Source: Fodinibius sp964490705
GTDB taxonomy: Bacteria; Bacteroidota; Rhodothermia; Balneolales; Balneolaceae
NCBI GenBank assembly: GCA_964490705.1
Contig: CAZBCG010000005.1
Coordinates: 1-64,000 of the forward strand
Length of the DNA: 64,000 nt
Reading direction: 5' to 3'
Both the position numbers and the translations under genes were made by a program. The notes beneath the pieces were generated by a model. That model saw only the letters and a list, made by a program, of their open reading frames with translations. It did no database searches and had not been told where the DNA came from. How positions within the stretch are numbered: position 1 is the stretch's first letter; each line of letters starts with the position of its first letter. Below, piece by piece: positions 1 to 8,042 of the stretch.

Positions 1-3000
1 CGCCACCCTCGGGGTCGTGGTCGGCCAGTACTCCAGGGCCGGGAATATATTCAAAGAGAGTATAGCTCTGTTTGGCGAACTGATCCCTCAACTGGTCGAG
101 GTTTTTCTCATCTTCACCAATAGAAGCCACAACAATAGGCTCCACTTCTGCCAACAATTGTTGGGCTCCCGCCAGTACTTTGGGTTCCATTCCGTTCACA
201 TCTACCTTAATCACATCAATATCCGGTTCTGCAATAAATCCCCACCACGCATCCAAGGTAGAAACAGGAATTTCTCCGTCACCTTCGCCTATAGTATTCA
301 ACTCCGGGATTTCTCCTTCCTGCAGCTCAGCCTTACGGGTTTCTTTTCCCTTGGCATGCCGGTAAATCTCCAGATGATCCAATCCATTCTCGATCTTGCT
401 CTTTTCAAGAAAGCGTCGAGAATCCCGGGAAGGCTCAAAGGCATACACTTTGCCATTCGAGCCTACTTTATCAGCTATTGGCAAAGCATACGCCCCAAAA
501 GCAGCTCCTACATCAACTACCTGCATACCGGGCTTTAAATATTGCCGCACAAAATGAAGCTCAGGTTCAAACCATTCTTCCTGCTCGAGCATTACATAGG
601 TCGTCAACACATCCAAATCAGCAGGTGTGCAAATGGTTACCCCATCTTTTGTTTCTATAAAATAGTTTTCCTGTCCATTATCAGGTGATTTGGGATGCAC
701 TTCAGTCGCACCGTTATTTTTCGACCGTCCATTTCCATTTTGTTGTACATCCTGTACCAACTCTTCTGTGTCAATCATTGACTCTTCTGTTGTTTTATTT
801 TGAATTCCTTTGTCTTCCGTGGACCCATTAACTTCGGTACTTCCCTTATCTTTTATAGTAATGAGCGGAGTAGTATCCGGGCCGTCGGTCAACTCCTGCA
901 CTTGCTCATCCGAAATAGGTTTTACCGTAATATGATCCTGCCATTCCTCAACATCATTCTGATAACCTTCTAGGCGTTGCTTCCACATTCTTCGAAAAGC
1001 AATCGACAGATGAGCTCCAAAACGTTTACTATCACAAACCGGAGAATTCCGTAACTGATCACGCAGCGTTGATCGCCATTCATCTAACTCATCCCAGTCA
1101 TTCGCCAAAGCCACCGTTTTCTCGATATATTTTTCCCAGCTATCAGTGACCCACTGTCCCAATCCAGCATTCATGAGGTGCGTTGTTGAGTGTCGTCCAG
1201 CAAAGGTTGGGCCGGGCATACTAATCACCGGAACCCCCATATCCAGCGCTTCACATGTCGTAAGTCCACCGGAATAAGGCCACGGATCGAGGGCAATATC
1301 CACCTTATTATACGCACCTAAGTGATCATCGTGAGAAGTATGTCCCTCAAATTCGATGCGATCTTTCGAAATATCTTCATCCCCCATAACTTCCAGAATT
1401 TGCTCACGGAACGAGGCTGTATCGTACTGTTTGCTCTTCAGATATAATCGGCTTTCAGGGACCTGACGCAAAATTTTAGCCCATTTTCTCAGGACTACAT
1501 CATTTACTTTAGTGGGATTATTAAAGCATCCAAATGTTACATGGCCGTTTTCTTTTGCAGGGAGGGGGGCTATATCCAGAGCATAGGCCGGAGGGACAAA
1601 ACAAATATAGTCATCGGGCATATGCACCAGTTTTTCGGTGTAAAATTGCTCCTCCCCCTTCGGACTTTCATACTCGTCGGTAATCAAGTAATCAAATGCT
1701 TCGAGGCCGGTCGTATTAAATAGTCCGCCCACCCATTTTACAATAATTGGTGCAGGCTCATTGGCCATTACATCCAGACAGTTGTCAGCGGCGTGGCCAG
1801 ACAGATCCACCAAAATATCCAATTCGTCCTTCCGGATGATATTCTCAATAACATCCGGACTGTATCCCACGACCGAGCGCCAGGTATCTATATTCTTGTG
1901 GATGCGTCGGGTAACAAAATCAAATTTGTTGTTAGTCGTATAACAGTAGAGTTCAAAGTCATCGTCGGGCAATTGTTCTAAGGCACCGGCGATCATCCAG
2001 CCTACCGGGTGACGGCGGAATCCTCCGGATACAAAACCGACTTTTAGTTTTTTATTGGGATCGGTATTCGTTGGTACTGCACGTCCCTGTCCATTCCGGG
2101 GAATAAATGTTTTCCCAAGCCTGAGGTGCTCGTTATATATATGTTCTTTGCTATTTCGAGGATTATAGTGCAACCCCATCAAATAGTTTGAGATCGCATT
2201 ACGAGGGTCCTCCATATCCTCAATAGCGCGCCGATAATGCTTTTCGGACTGATCGAACCGGCTCACCTCCTGCAAACACAAAGCATAGTTTACACGCAAT
2301 GGACCACTATCGGGATGCTTCTTCAGCAACTGTTCATACAGCGCAATAGCATCATCATATTTACCGCGCGATTTATAAATTTCGGCCTTACTTACCCCAA
2401 TTGATGTCCGATCACCATGCATTTCTTGGGCCTGTTCCAGATTTTCAATCGCTTCATCCAGATTTCCTTTCTTCTTGTAGAGATCCGCTTTTTCGAGCAT
2501 GGCCCGAATATGGTCAGGCTCAATTTTTAAAGTGATATCAAACAATTTCATCGCCTGATCCAAATCACCCTGATCGCGATAAATTTCACCTATGCGAAAA
2601 GCTACACCGGCATTGGTTGGATCAATCTGGTTCGCTTTCTGATAACATTTCAAAGCCTCATCCAACTTTGCCTGCGCCCGATATACCGACCCCAGATTCA
2701 GCCACGCTTTTAAAAAATCGTCCTTTCGCTCTACCGCTTCTTTCCCATACTTTTCGGCCTCATCAAATCGTGCAAGATTATAATAGTTTACGGAAAGCAT
2801 ATGATAGGTTTCCGGCTGCTCCGAACCATACTCTACCGCTTCTTCTAAATAACCGACCGATGACTCATGCTCGCCTTTTAGTGACAAAGCAATCCCCATC
2901 ATGTGATGAGGCACCCACTTATATTCTTGCTGTATCTGCTGACTATCCAATGTGGGCTTCAGCTCGGCAATCGCCTGATTGGGCTTTTGCCATTCTAGAT

Positions 3001-3031
3001 ATTTTTGGGCTTGCTTGATCTTTTTTTGCAA
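1..3031 (-). CDS. TPR / OGT-like glycosyltransferase / FkbM methyltransferase fusion (partial, 3' end outside window)
   Basis: About 1010 codons are open and run off the left edge. Residues ~1-270 are tetratricopeptide repeats. Residues ~325-680 match the GT41 (O-GlcNAc transferase-like) family: KLKVGFVSGGFRRHPVGW, ILVDLSGHAADN, VTFGCFNNPTKVN and ALDPWPYSGGLTTCEAL are recognisable family blocks with the conserved histidines. A low-complexity linker follows (~680-790), then an FkbM-type SAM methyltransferase (VVDVGAAFGAYALP, YAFEPS, IDVIKVDVNGME). By family it would transfer a sugar to Ser/Thr and methylate a sugar or peptide. Position beside fliS-fliD suggests flagellin as substrate; that is inference. 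The start is uncertain: no in-frame ATG lies near the N-terminus, a TTG at 3031 is used here, and an ATG at 3054 is one frame off (see findings). Confidence 0.85.
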   Translation of the reverse strand, partial: MQKKIKQAQKYLEWQKPNQAIAELKPTLDSQQIQQEYKWVPHHMMGIALSLKGEHESSVGYLEEAVEYGSEQPETYHMLSVNYYNLARFDEAEKYGKEAVERKDDFLKAWLNLGSVYRAQAKLDEALKCYQKANQIDPTNAGVAFRIGEIYRDQGDLDQAMKLFDITLKIEPDHIRAMLEKADLYKKKGNLDEAIENLEQAQEMHGDRTSIGVSKAEIYKSRGKYDDAIALYEQLLKKHPDSGPLRVNYALCLQEVSRFDQSEKHYRRAIEDMEDPRNAISNYLMGLHYNPRNSKEHIYNEHLRLGKTFIPRNGQGRAVPTNTDPNKKLKVGFVSGGFRRHPVGWMIAGALEQLPDDDFELYCYTTNNKFDFVTRRIHKNIDTWRSVVGYSPDVIENIIRKDELDILVDLSGHAADNCLDVMANEPAPIIVKWVGGLFNTTGLEAFDYLITDEYESPKGEEQFYTEKLVHMPDDYICFVPPAYALDIAPLPAKENGHVTFGCFNNPTKVNDVVLRKWAKILRQVPESRLYLKSKQYDTASFREQILEVMGDEDISKDRIEFEGHTSHDDHLGAYNKVDIALDPWPYSGGLTTCEALDMGVPVISMPGPTFAGRHSTTHLMNAGLGQWVTDSWEKYIEKTVALANDWDELDEWRSTLRDQLRNSPVCDSKRFGAHLSIAFRRMWKQRLEGYQNDVEEWQDHITVKPISDEQVQELTDGPDTTPLITIKDKGSTEVNGSTEDKGIQNKTTEESMIDTEELVQDVQQNGNGRSKNNGATEVHPKSPDNGQENYFIETKDGVTICTPADLDVLTTYVMLEQEEWFEPELHFVRQYLKPGMQVVDVGAAFGAYALPIADKVGSNGKVYAFEPSRDSRRFLEKSKIENGLDHLEIYRHAKGKETRKAELQEGEIPELNTIGEGDGEIPVSTLDAWWGFIAEPDIDVIKVDVNGMEPKVLAGAQQLLAEVEPIVVASIGEDEKNLDQLRDQFAKQSYTLFEYIPGPGVLADHDPEGG

Positions 3032-3054
3032 GGGTTCGTTACATTCGTTGACAT

Positions 3055-3626
3055 TTTATTGCTGTCCTGCACATTCAATCAGAACAAATAAAATGCCATT
3101 GCATTGCATTAACGGACATGTTAATAGAAAGGCACTCCAAGGGCACATCCCCTTTCCACAAACGGAAATTATTTCTACTGGTCGGGAAGAATTAGCAGTT
3201 ACCGGTTAACTAACCGTTTCTTTCGAAGGGGAGCGTAAGGGGGCATGTCATATTCGATATGAGTAATAAAATCGTTTACTCAATCCTCCTTTTCTAAGGA
3301 GGAACTCCTCAATAAATTTTAGATACCTAAATACAAAGTCCCTTTTGGAGAAGAGGAATTTAGAGAGATTGAAAACAGTTAGCATCTCATATTGACTTGC
3401 AGTGGCCCGGCGTGCCGTACCACTGCGTCATTACATTACTCACTTTTAAGACCAAACTATCAGCTACTACGCCAATTTCAGGAAGATTCTTCATTCTGAT
3501 TGGAATGACCTTCCCGCCTATGACCTTTAGGTTGGCTCTCAATAAAACTCGCAGCATGGCATATTCTTTGCATTTTTAGGTATAGAAAGGAGTTATCCTG
3601 ATTAAAAACTTCTAATCTTAATACTC
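3055..3626. other. Divergent intergenic region between the glycosyltransferase and fliS
   Basis: About 570 bases without a convincing gene. It holds a perfect hairpin at 3284-3303 and, at its right edge, the sigma28 promoter for fliS. The short open frames here have no flagellar or other recognisable content. No clear promoter for the leftward glycosyltransferase gene was identified. Confidence 0.6.
3284..3303. repeat. Perfect 8-bp hairpin, REP-like element
   Basis: TCCTCCTT, a four-base loop TTCT, and AAGGAGGA form a perfect stem. Further CTCC/GGAG-type blocks flank it (3235-3365), a style of intergenic palindrome common in Bacteroidota genomes. There is no T-run on either side, so it does not look like an intrinsic terminator. 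Confidence 0.4.
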
Positions 3627-3653
3627 TTAAGTAATTTCTGTCTCTGCCGATAA
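3627..3653 (+). promoter_or_regulatory. sigma28 (FliA) promoter of fliS-fliD
   Basis: TTAAGTAA, 11 bases, GCCGATAA. The -10 is identical to the enterobacterial FliA consensus and the 11-base spacing is exact. It lies 50 bases before the fliS start. Confidence 0.85.
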
Positions 3654-3702
3654 CAACAGATACCAAACGACTAATTTTATTTTTGATTGAAATAATTAAG
3701 CC

Positions 3703-4023
3703 ATGCAGAATCCACAACAGGTTTATCAGCAACAAGCGATCATGAATGCATCGCCTTTACAGCTGGTCGTAAAACTGTACGACCTGCTACTGCAGGCGAC
3801 CTATCGAAAAGATCAAAATCGAGTACGCGAAGTGCTAAACACTTTGACGGAAAGCCTGAATTTTGATCACGAACCCGCTGAAGAGCTTTTTCAGCTTTAT
3901 CAGTATTGCCAAGATTTAGCGCGTGAAGAAAATTATGAGGAGATCCGAGAAATTCTGGAACCTCTTCGGGATGCCTGGGAACAGGCCGCCAAAGGGGAAA
4001 CCCAAGAACAGAACACAGAATAA
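3703..4023 (+). CDS. fliS: Flagellin export chaperone FliS
   Basis: 106 residues, a little shorter than typical FliS. The N-terminus (YQQQAIMNASPLQLVVKLYD) is the FliS signature, with the tyrosine/glutamine start, the SPLQLV block and the YD pair. FliS binds the flagellin C-terminus in the cytoplasm and stops premature polymerisation before export. It is the first gene of a cluster with fliD, 27 bases upstream of fliD, and a FliA-type promoter precedes it. The acidic, glutamine-rich tail is variable in the family. Confidence 0.9.
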   Translation: MQNPQQVYQQQAIMNASPLQLVVKLYDLLLQATYRKDQNRVREVLNTLTESLNFDHEPAEELFQLYQYCQDLAREENYEEIREILEPLRDAWEQAAKGETQEQNTE

Positions 4024-4050
4024 CCTAAAACATTCTAATTAGGGATTACT

Positions 4051-5460
4051 ATGAATTCTGTCAGCAATTTAATACAACAATCCAATCCATATTCCCAGTT
4101 TGTTGATCAACTGGTAATGCTCGAAAGTCAAAAGAAGTTTCGTCTTGAGGATCAAAAAAGTCAGTTGAATGATAAACAGTCTGCCTTAAGTAATGTAAGT
4201 TCTGTTATTTCGTCTTTTACTTCACAGGTAGATGAACTTACCAGTACTACCTCAAACAGTTTCAATCCACTCAAGGCTACCTCAAGCAACGAAGAAGCAG
4301 TACGGGTCGATTCTATCAGTGGTATTGCAGATCCCAATACCTATGACATTTCGGTGAGCCGAAAAGCTACAAAAGATATCATGCTGTCAAACGTGATGGA
4401 TGGGACAGCTACGGATCTGGCAGCCGGCGGAGATGGTTCCGTGGATATTACCATTGGTGATAAAACAGAAACTGTTTCCATTACAGCCACCAATGATGAC
4501 GGTACTGACAAAACGAATAAAGAAATGTTAGAATCATTCTCTACGGCTATTAATAATTTAATGGGCGAAAAATCTGACAGTGATGTCTTTTCGGTTGATA
4601 ACGATGGCAATGTCCAAGTATCAGTCAAAAGTGCCCAAACCGGTTATGATGAACGCATTCAATTTAACAATGCCACCGGAGCGCTGGCTGATATCACCAA
4701 CAACATGAGTCACAAAGTTGTTGATGACGGAGGCACGTTAAATGATTTAGATGCTGAGTTTACCGCAGACGGCATTACCTTTACTCGTGGACAAAATACC
4801 GTTGATGATGCTATCTCGGGCATGACATTTACGTTAGTTGACGCAACAGCCCAGCAAGAACAGATTACAGTTTCAAAAGACACCGACAAAGCCCGGGAAA
4901 ATATTGATGATTTCATTGCCAAGTTCAATGAAATGAATACCAAAATTCGCAATCAAACCTTTATCAATGGCGAAACGGGCAATAAAGGTCCACTGCAGGA
5001 TATGCGTTCTATTCGTAACTTGACCATCAACATGCGTCAAATGGCACTAACAGATATGGCTTCTGCAGGGGCCGGTGAACTTGATAATCTCTCTGAAATA
5101 GGTATCAGCTTCGAAAATGACGGGACCATGAAGGTTGAAGACTCGGAGAAGCTCAACAAAGCTTTAACCGATACCCCAAACGAAGTTGAAAACCTATTCA
5201 CTAATGATGATTCACCTGTTACAAAGATGTACGAACGTGCCAAAACCTTTACGGAAACAGGAGGTATTATATCATCACTCGAAAGCGGATTGGATCAGAA
5301 AATCGACTTTCTGGACAATAGTATAGAATCTGAAAATAAATACCTGGAACGCTACGAAGAACGACAACGAGAAAAATTTGCCGAGATCAATCAGATGCAG
5401 CAGGAAGGTCAGCGTCAGTATAACCAGGTGATGAGTCAACAGGCAACCTTGGGTGTTTAA
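4051..5460 (+). CDS. fliD: Flagellar filament cap / hook-associated protein 2
   Basis: 469 residues. The N-terminal half contains the FliD N region (SNLIQQSNPYSQFVDQLVMLE) and the C-terminal half the FliD C region, ending in a long coiled-coil segment (SIESENKYLERYEERQREKF ... QMQQEGQRQYN). FliD forms the cap at the filament tip and folds exported flagellin. It follows fliS and precedes a small chaperone-like gene, the usual fliD-fliS-fliT grouping. The product is cysteine-free, as normal for exported axial proteins. Confidence 0.92.
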   Translation: MNSVSNLIQQSNPYSQFVDQLVMLESQKKFRLEDQKSQLNDKQSALSNVSSVISSFTSQVDELTSTTSNSFNPLKATSSNEEAVRVDSISGIADPNTYDISVSRKATKDIMLSNVMDGTATDLAAGGDGSVDITIGDKTETVSITATNDDGTDKTNKEMLESFSTAINNLMGEKSDSDVFSVDNDGNVQVSVKSAQTGYDERIQFNNATGALADITNNMSHKVVDDGGTLNDLDAEFTADGITFTRGQNTVDDAISGMTFTLVDATAQQEQITVSKDTDKARENIDDFIAKFNEMNTKIRNQTFINGETGNKGPLQDMRSIRNLTINMRQMALTDMASAGAGELDNLSEIGISFENDGTMKVEDSEKLNKALTDTPNEVENLFTNDDSPVTKMYERAKTFTETGGIISSLESGLDQKIDFLDNSIESENKYLERYEERQREKFAEINQMQQEGQRQYNQVMSQQATLGV

Positions 5461-5464
5461 CAAC

Positions 5465-5806
5465 ATGGATAAGATTGCGGATCAGCTAAAGAAGCTGATA
5501 AAAACAAACAGGAAAATCATGAATCAGCTTCATAAAGACGAGGCTGATATAGTATTACTACAGCAACGGTTTAATCAGCGTGGAGATTATACTGAAAAGC
5601 TAACGGAACTGACCACCAACGTTGATGCATCAGCTTTCACGGAGCAACAAAAAAAAGTACTCAACGAATTGTTCCAGCGATTTGCCAAACAAGAAGAACA
5701 GATTCAGGAAGCGCTTGATTATATTTTAGAAGCATCAAAAGAACAACTCAACCATGCTATTAACAGCAATAAAGCGGACAAAAGTTATCAGCTTTTAAAC
5801 GAATAA
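5465..5806 (+). CDS. FliT-like small helical protein downstream of fliD
   Basis: 113 residues from the ATG at 5465; a GTG at 5453 overlapping the end of fliD is a less likely start. The product is predicted to be almost entirely alpha-helical and charged, with segments such as ADQLKKLIKTNRKIMNQLHK. No diagnostic motif is visible. Position directly after fliS and fliD, length and helical character match FliT, the FliD export chaperone, but FliT is poorly conserved and the assignment rests mainly on context. Confidence 0.5.
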   Translation: MDKIADQLKKLIKTNRKIMNQLHKDEADIVLLQQRFNQRGDYTEKLTELTTNVDASAFTEQQKKVLNELFQRFAKQEEQIQEALDYILEASKEQLNHAINSNKADKSYQLLNE

Positions 5807-5846
5807 CAGTATTCGTAACTTCTTTGCAAATATTAATATTAGGACT

Positions 5847-6200
5847 ATGGATATTAACAAACTCAATAATATAAATAGCAAGAACTTAAATAAGACCAAC
5901 GAAGCTTCAGAAGGTGCGGCATCGGAAAAGACATCTTCAAAATCAGCCGCTGACACCCCAAAAGACAAGGTTTCGCTTGGCGACTATCAGTTTAGGAACA
6001 ATGATCAACTTTTTGCCAAAATCGAATTGGAAAAACTAAACGATTCTTCATCTCAACAGTTTAAGGAAATGAAGGCTCAGGTTTCTGAATTTCTGGAAGC
6101 TTCTGAGGATTCCCCGGAGGCCGCTCAGCAAACAGAAATGGGTCAGAAAATTGATGATCCTTCTGTATGGGGAGATATTGCTCAGAAAATACTTCAGTAA
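5847..6200 (+). CDS. Candidate anti-sigma28 factor, FlgM-like
   Basis: 117 residues. The N-terminal half is low-complexity and probably disordered (N, S, K, E rich), then DKVSLGDYQ recalls the RVSLS block of FlgM, and the C-terminus DPSVWGDIAQKILQ recalls the conserved FlgM end (IAxKIL). FlgM binds FliA until the hook is finished and FlgM is exported. The gene is last in the fliS-fliD cluster, itself under a FliA promoter, giving a feedback loop. The function is inferred from these two short similarities and from fliA being present at 22005. Confidence 0.5.
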   Translation: MDINKLNNINSKNLNKTNEASEGAASEKTSSKSAADTPKDKVSLGDYQFRNNDQLFAKIELEKLNDSSSQQFKEMKAQVSEFLEASEDSPEAAQQTEMGQKIDDPSVWGDIAQKILQ

Positions 6201-6365
6201 GCCATTCCCATTCCGTACCATTATACTGAGTTGAGCCATCATAATTGAAAATGTGTACAGCTTGTTACCATTTCTACATTATTCGATATACCCGATTTTA
6301 TTCAAAATCCCCTCTTTGCTACATATATAATCATTTATATGCCATAAAAAGGATAATGCCCCCTG

Positions 6366-6392
6366 TTATCGGGTAATTTTCTTTGAACTTTT
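6366..6392 (-). promoter_or_regulatory. Possible leftward sigma28-like box
   Basis: Read on the minus strand: AAAAGTTC, 11 bases, CCCGATAA. The -10 equals the box at 44211, the -35 is weaker. It points back toward the 3' end of the fliS-fliD cluster, where no minus-strand gene is evident. It overlaps a possible rightward terminator stem. Confidence 0.3.
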
Positions 6393-6412
6393 CATCAGAA
6401 AAGCTTTTTATA
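6388..6412 (+). terminator. Possible intrinsic terminator after the fliS-fliD cluster
   Basis: CTTTTC, loop ATCA, GAAAAG, then CTTTTTA. The six-base stem is AT-rich and weak and lies about 190 bases after the FlgM-like gene. Confidence 0.35.
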
Positions 6413-6504
6413 TTTATTCAAATCGTTGGGGGACAAATTACAGTGAATTCCATTCTAACGTATTGTTCCCCATTGTTTCGCAAACCATCATCAACAAAAA
6501 ACAT

Positions 6505-7938
6505 ATGGAAGAGCGGGTCTTAATAATTGAAGATGATAAAATGCTGCTCGAATTTTTGGTCGAAAATTTGAGCATGAACGACTACCAGGTTGAGGCATTT
6601 GAATCACCCGTAGATGCGACCGAATATCTTAAAGATAATAAGGTTGATCTGGTGCTTACGGATGTTAAAATGGATGAAATGACGGGTGATGAAGTATTAA
6701 CCCACGTCACGGAAAACTATCCCAATACTGGAGTTATTATGATGACCAGCTTTGGGAACATCACCCATGCGGTGCGTGCACTGCAAAAAGGCGCTTTTGA
6801 TTATGTAACAAAACCTTTCAAGGCCAAGGAGATTATTTTCCGTATCAATCGCTTCTTTGAATCAGGTAATATAGACTTTAACAAAGAGCGTAAAATACAG
6901 GCATTTTCGGATGATTCTGATGACAATGGTGAAGACAGTGAGGCCTCCCAAAGTAGTGGCGAACTTGTTCAGCCTACAGACAAGAAATTCATTGGTGAAG
7001 ATCCTCATATTCAAAAACTAATGAATATACTGCCCCGTATTGCAGAAAGTATGGCCCCGGTGATGATACAGGGCGAAAGCGGAACCGGTAAAGAAGTTTT
7101 TGCCAACCTGATTCATCAAAATAGTAATCGCTCCGACAAGCCGTATATCAAGATCAACTGCGCCAACCTACCAAAAGAGTTGGTTGAAAGCACCCTCTTT
7201 GGTCATGTCAAAGGGGCATTTACGGGCGCCATATCTGATAAAAAGGGGGCTTTTGAAGAAGCCGATGGCGGCACAATTTTACTCGATGAGATTACCGAAA
7301 TTAATATCAATATCCAGGCAAAACTGCTGCGGGTATTGCAGGAAAATGAATTTAATCGCGTAGGTAGCCAAGAGCCAATCAAAAGTGATGTACGGATACT
7401 GGCAACTTCAAATCGCAATATTGCCGACGCAATAGCCGAAGGGCAGTTTCGTGAGGATCTGTATTACCGCCTTAATGTGTTCCCTATTTCCATTCCGCCG
7501 CTCCGGGAACGCAAAAGTGATATCCCACTGCTCGTAAACCATTTTGTTGACCACTACACCGAAGAATATGAATTGGAGACAAAGAAAGTTTCGGATGGTC
7601 TGATGGATTACTTAGTCAACAAAAAATGGAATGGTAATGTGCGGGAGCTGGAAAACAAAATCCACCGCGGAGTCATCTTATCAACTGATACCGAGACCAT
7701 TAACCTTGATCACATCGAGAAAAATTTATTCTCTAAAGTAGATCTGGAAGTAAGCCAGCAGGTGCTCTCGGACCTACCCTTGATGTCGATCGAGGATATG
7801 GAGCTACAGCTCATCAAAAAAGCGCTGGAGCATACACAGGGCAACCAGAAAGAGGCAGCAAAAATTTTGGGTATCACAGATCGTACCATCCGCAATAAGA
7901 TTAAAAAAGCTTCGGAGAATGAGGATGAAGACGAATAA
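6505..7938 (+). CDS. NtrC-family sigma54-dependent response regulator (FlgR/FlrC type)
   Basis: 477 residues from the ATG giving MEERVLIIEDD; an earlier in-frame ATG at 6463 would add 14 unlikely residues. Receiver domain 1-120 with acidic pair D10/D11 and phosphoacceptor D53. AAA+ domain ~165-395 with Walker A GESGTGKE (190-197) and the sigma54-contact loop GAFTGA (237-242). A Fis-type helix-turn-helix closes the protein (QGNQKEAAKILGITDRTIRN). Such regulators, phosphorylated by a FlgS/FlrB kinase, activate sigma54 promoters of rod and hook genes. The two sigma54-like sites at 41828 and 16704 are plausible targets and the kinase at 42065 a plausible partner. Confidence 0.9.
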   Translation: MEERVLIIEDDKMLLEFLVENLSMNDYQVEAFESPVDATEYLKDNKVDLVLTDVKMDEMTGDEVLTHVTENYPNTGVIMMTSFGNITHAVRALQKGAFDYVTKPFKAKEIIFRINRFFESGNIDFNKERKIQAFSDDSDDNGEDSEASQSSGELVQPTDKKFIGEDPHIQKLMNILPRIAESMAPVMIQGESGTGKEVFANLIHQNSNRSDKPYIKINCANLPKELVESTLFGHVKGAFTGAISDKKGAFEEADGGTILLDEITEININIQAKLLRVLQENEFNRVGSQEPIKSDVRILATSNRNIADAIAEGQFREDLYYRLNVFPISIPPLRERKSDIPLLVNHFVDHYTEEYELETKKVSDGLMDYLVNKKWNGNVRELENKIHRGVILSTDTETINLDHIEKNLFSKVDLEVSQQVLSDLPLMSIEDMELQLIKKALEHTQGNQKEAAKILGITDRTIRNKIKKASENEDEDE

Positions 7939-7979
7939 CCCTACTCTGCTTGAACAAGATTTGAAAACTCAAATAGCAA

Positions 7980-8000
7980 TCCCGAAGCTAAGCTCCGGGA
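7980..8000. terminator. Inverted repeat between convergent genes
   Basis: TCCCGAAGCT, one base, AGCTCCGGGA (one mismatch). It lies between the convergent regulator gene and the glycosyltransferase-like gene. No T-run follows, so a terminator role is tentative. Confidence 0.35.
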
Positions 8001-8042
8001 CAACTACTTGTTGGGACAACATTCACTCCTGAATGCTGAGGT

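Noticed and set aside
2617..3018. Open frame of 133 codons on the plus strand
   Set aside because: It is the reverse of the TPR coding region; composition is unlikely and no family is recognised.
3131..3146. GG-N10-GC arrangement on the plus strand (AGGCAC ... GGGCA), possible sigma54 site
   Set aside because: The -12 lacks TT, the -24 lacks T, and the nearest rightward gene, fliS, is more than 550 bases away with its own sigma28 promoter.
3478..3735. Open frame of 85 codons on the minus strand
   Set aside because: It covers the fliS promoter and start region and has no recognisable content.
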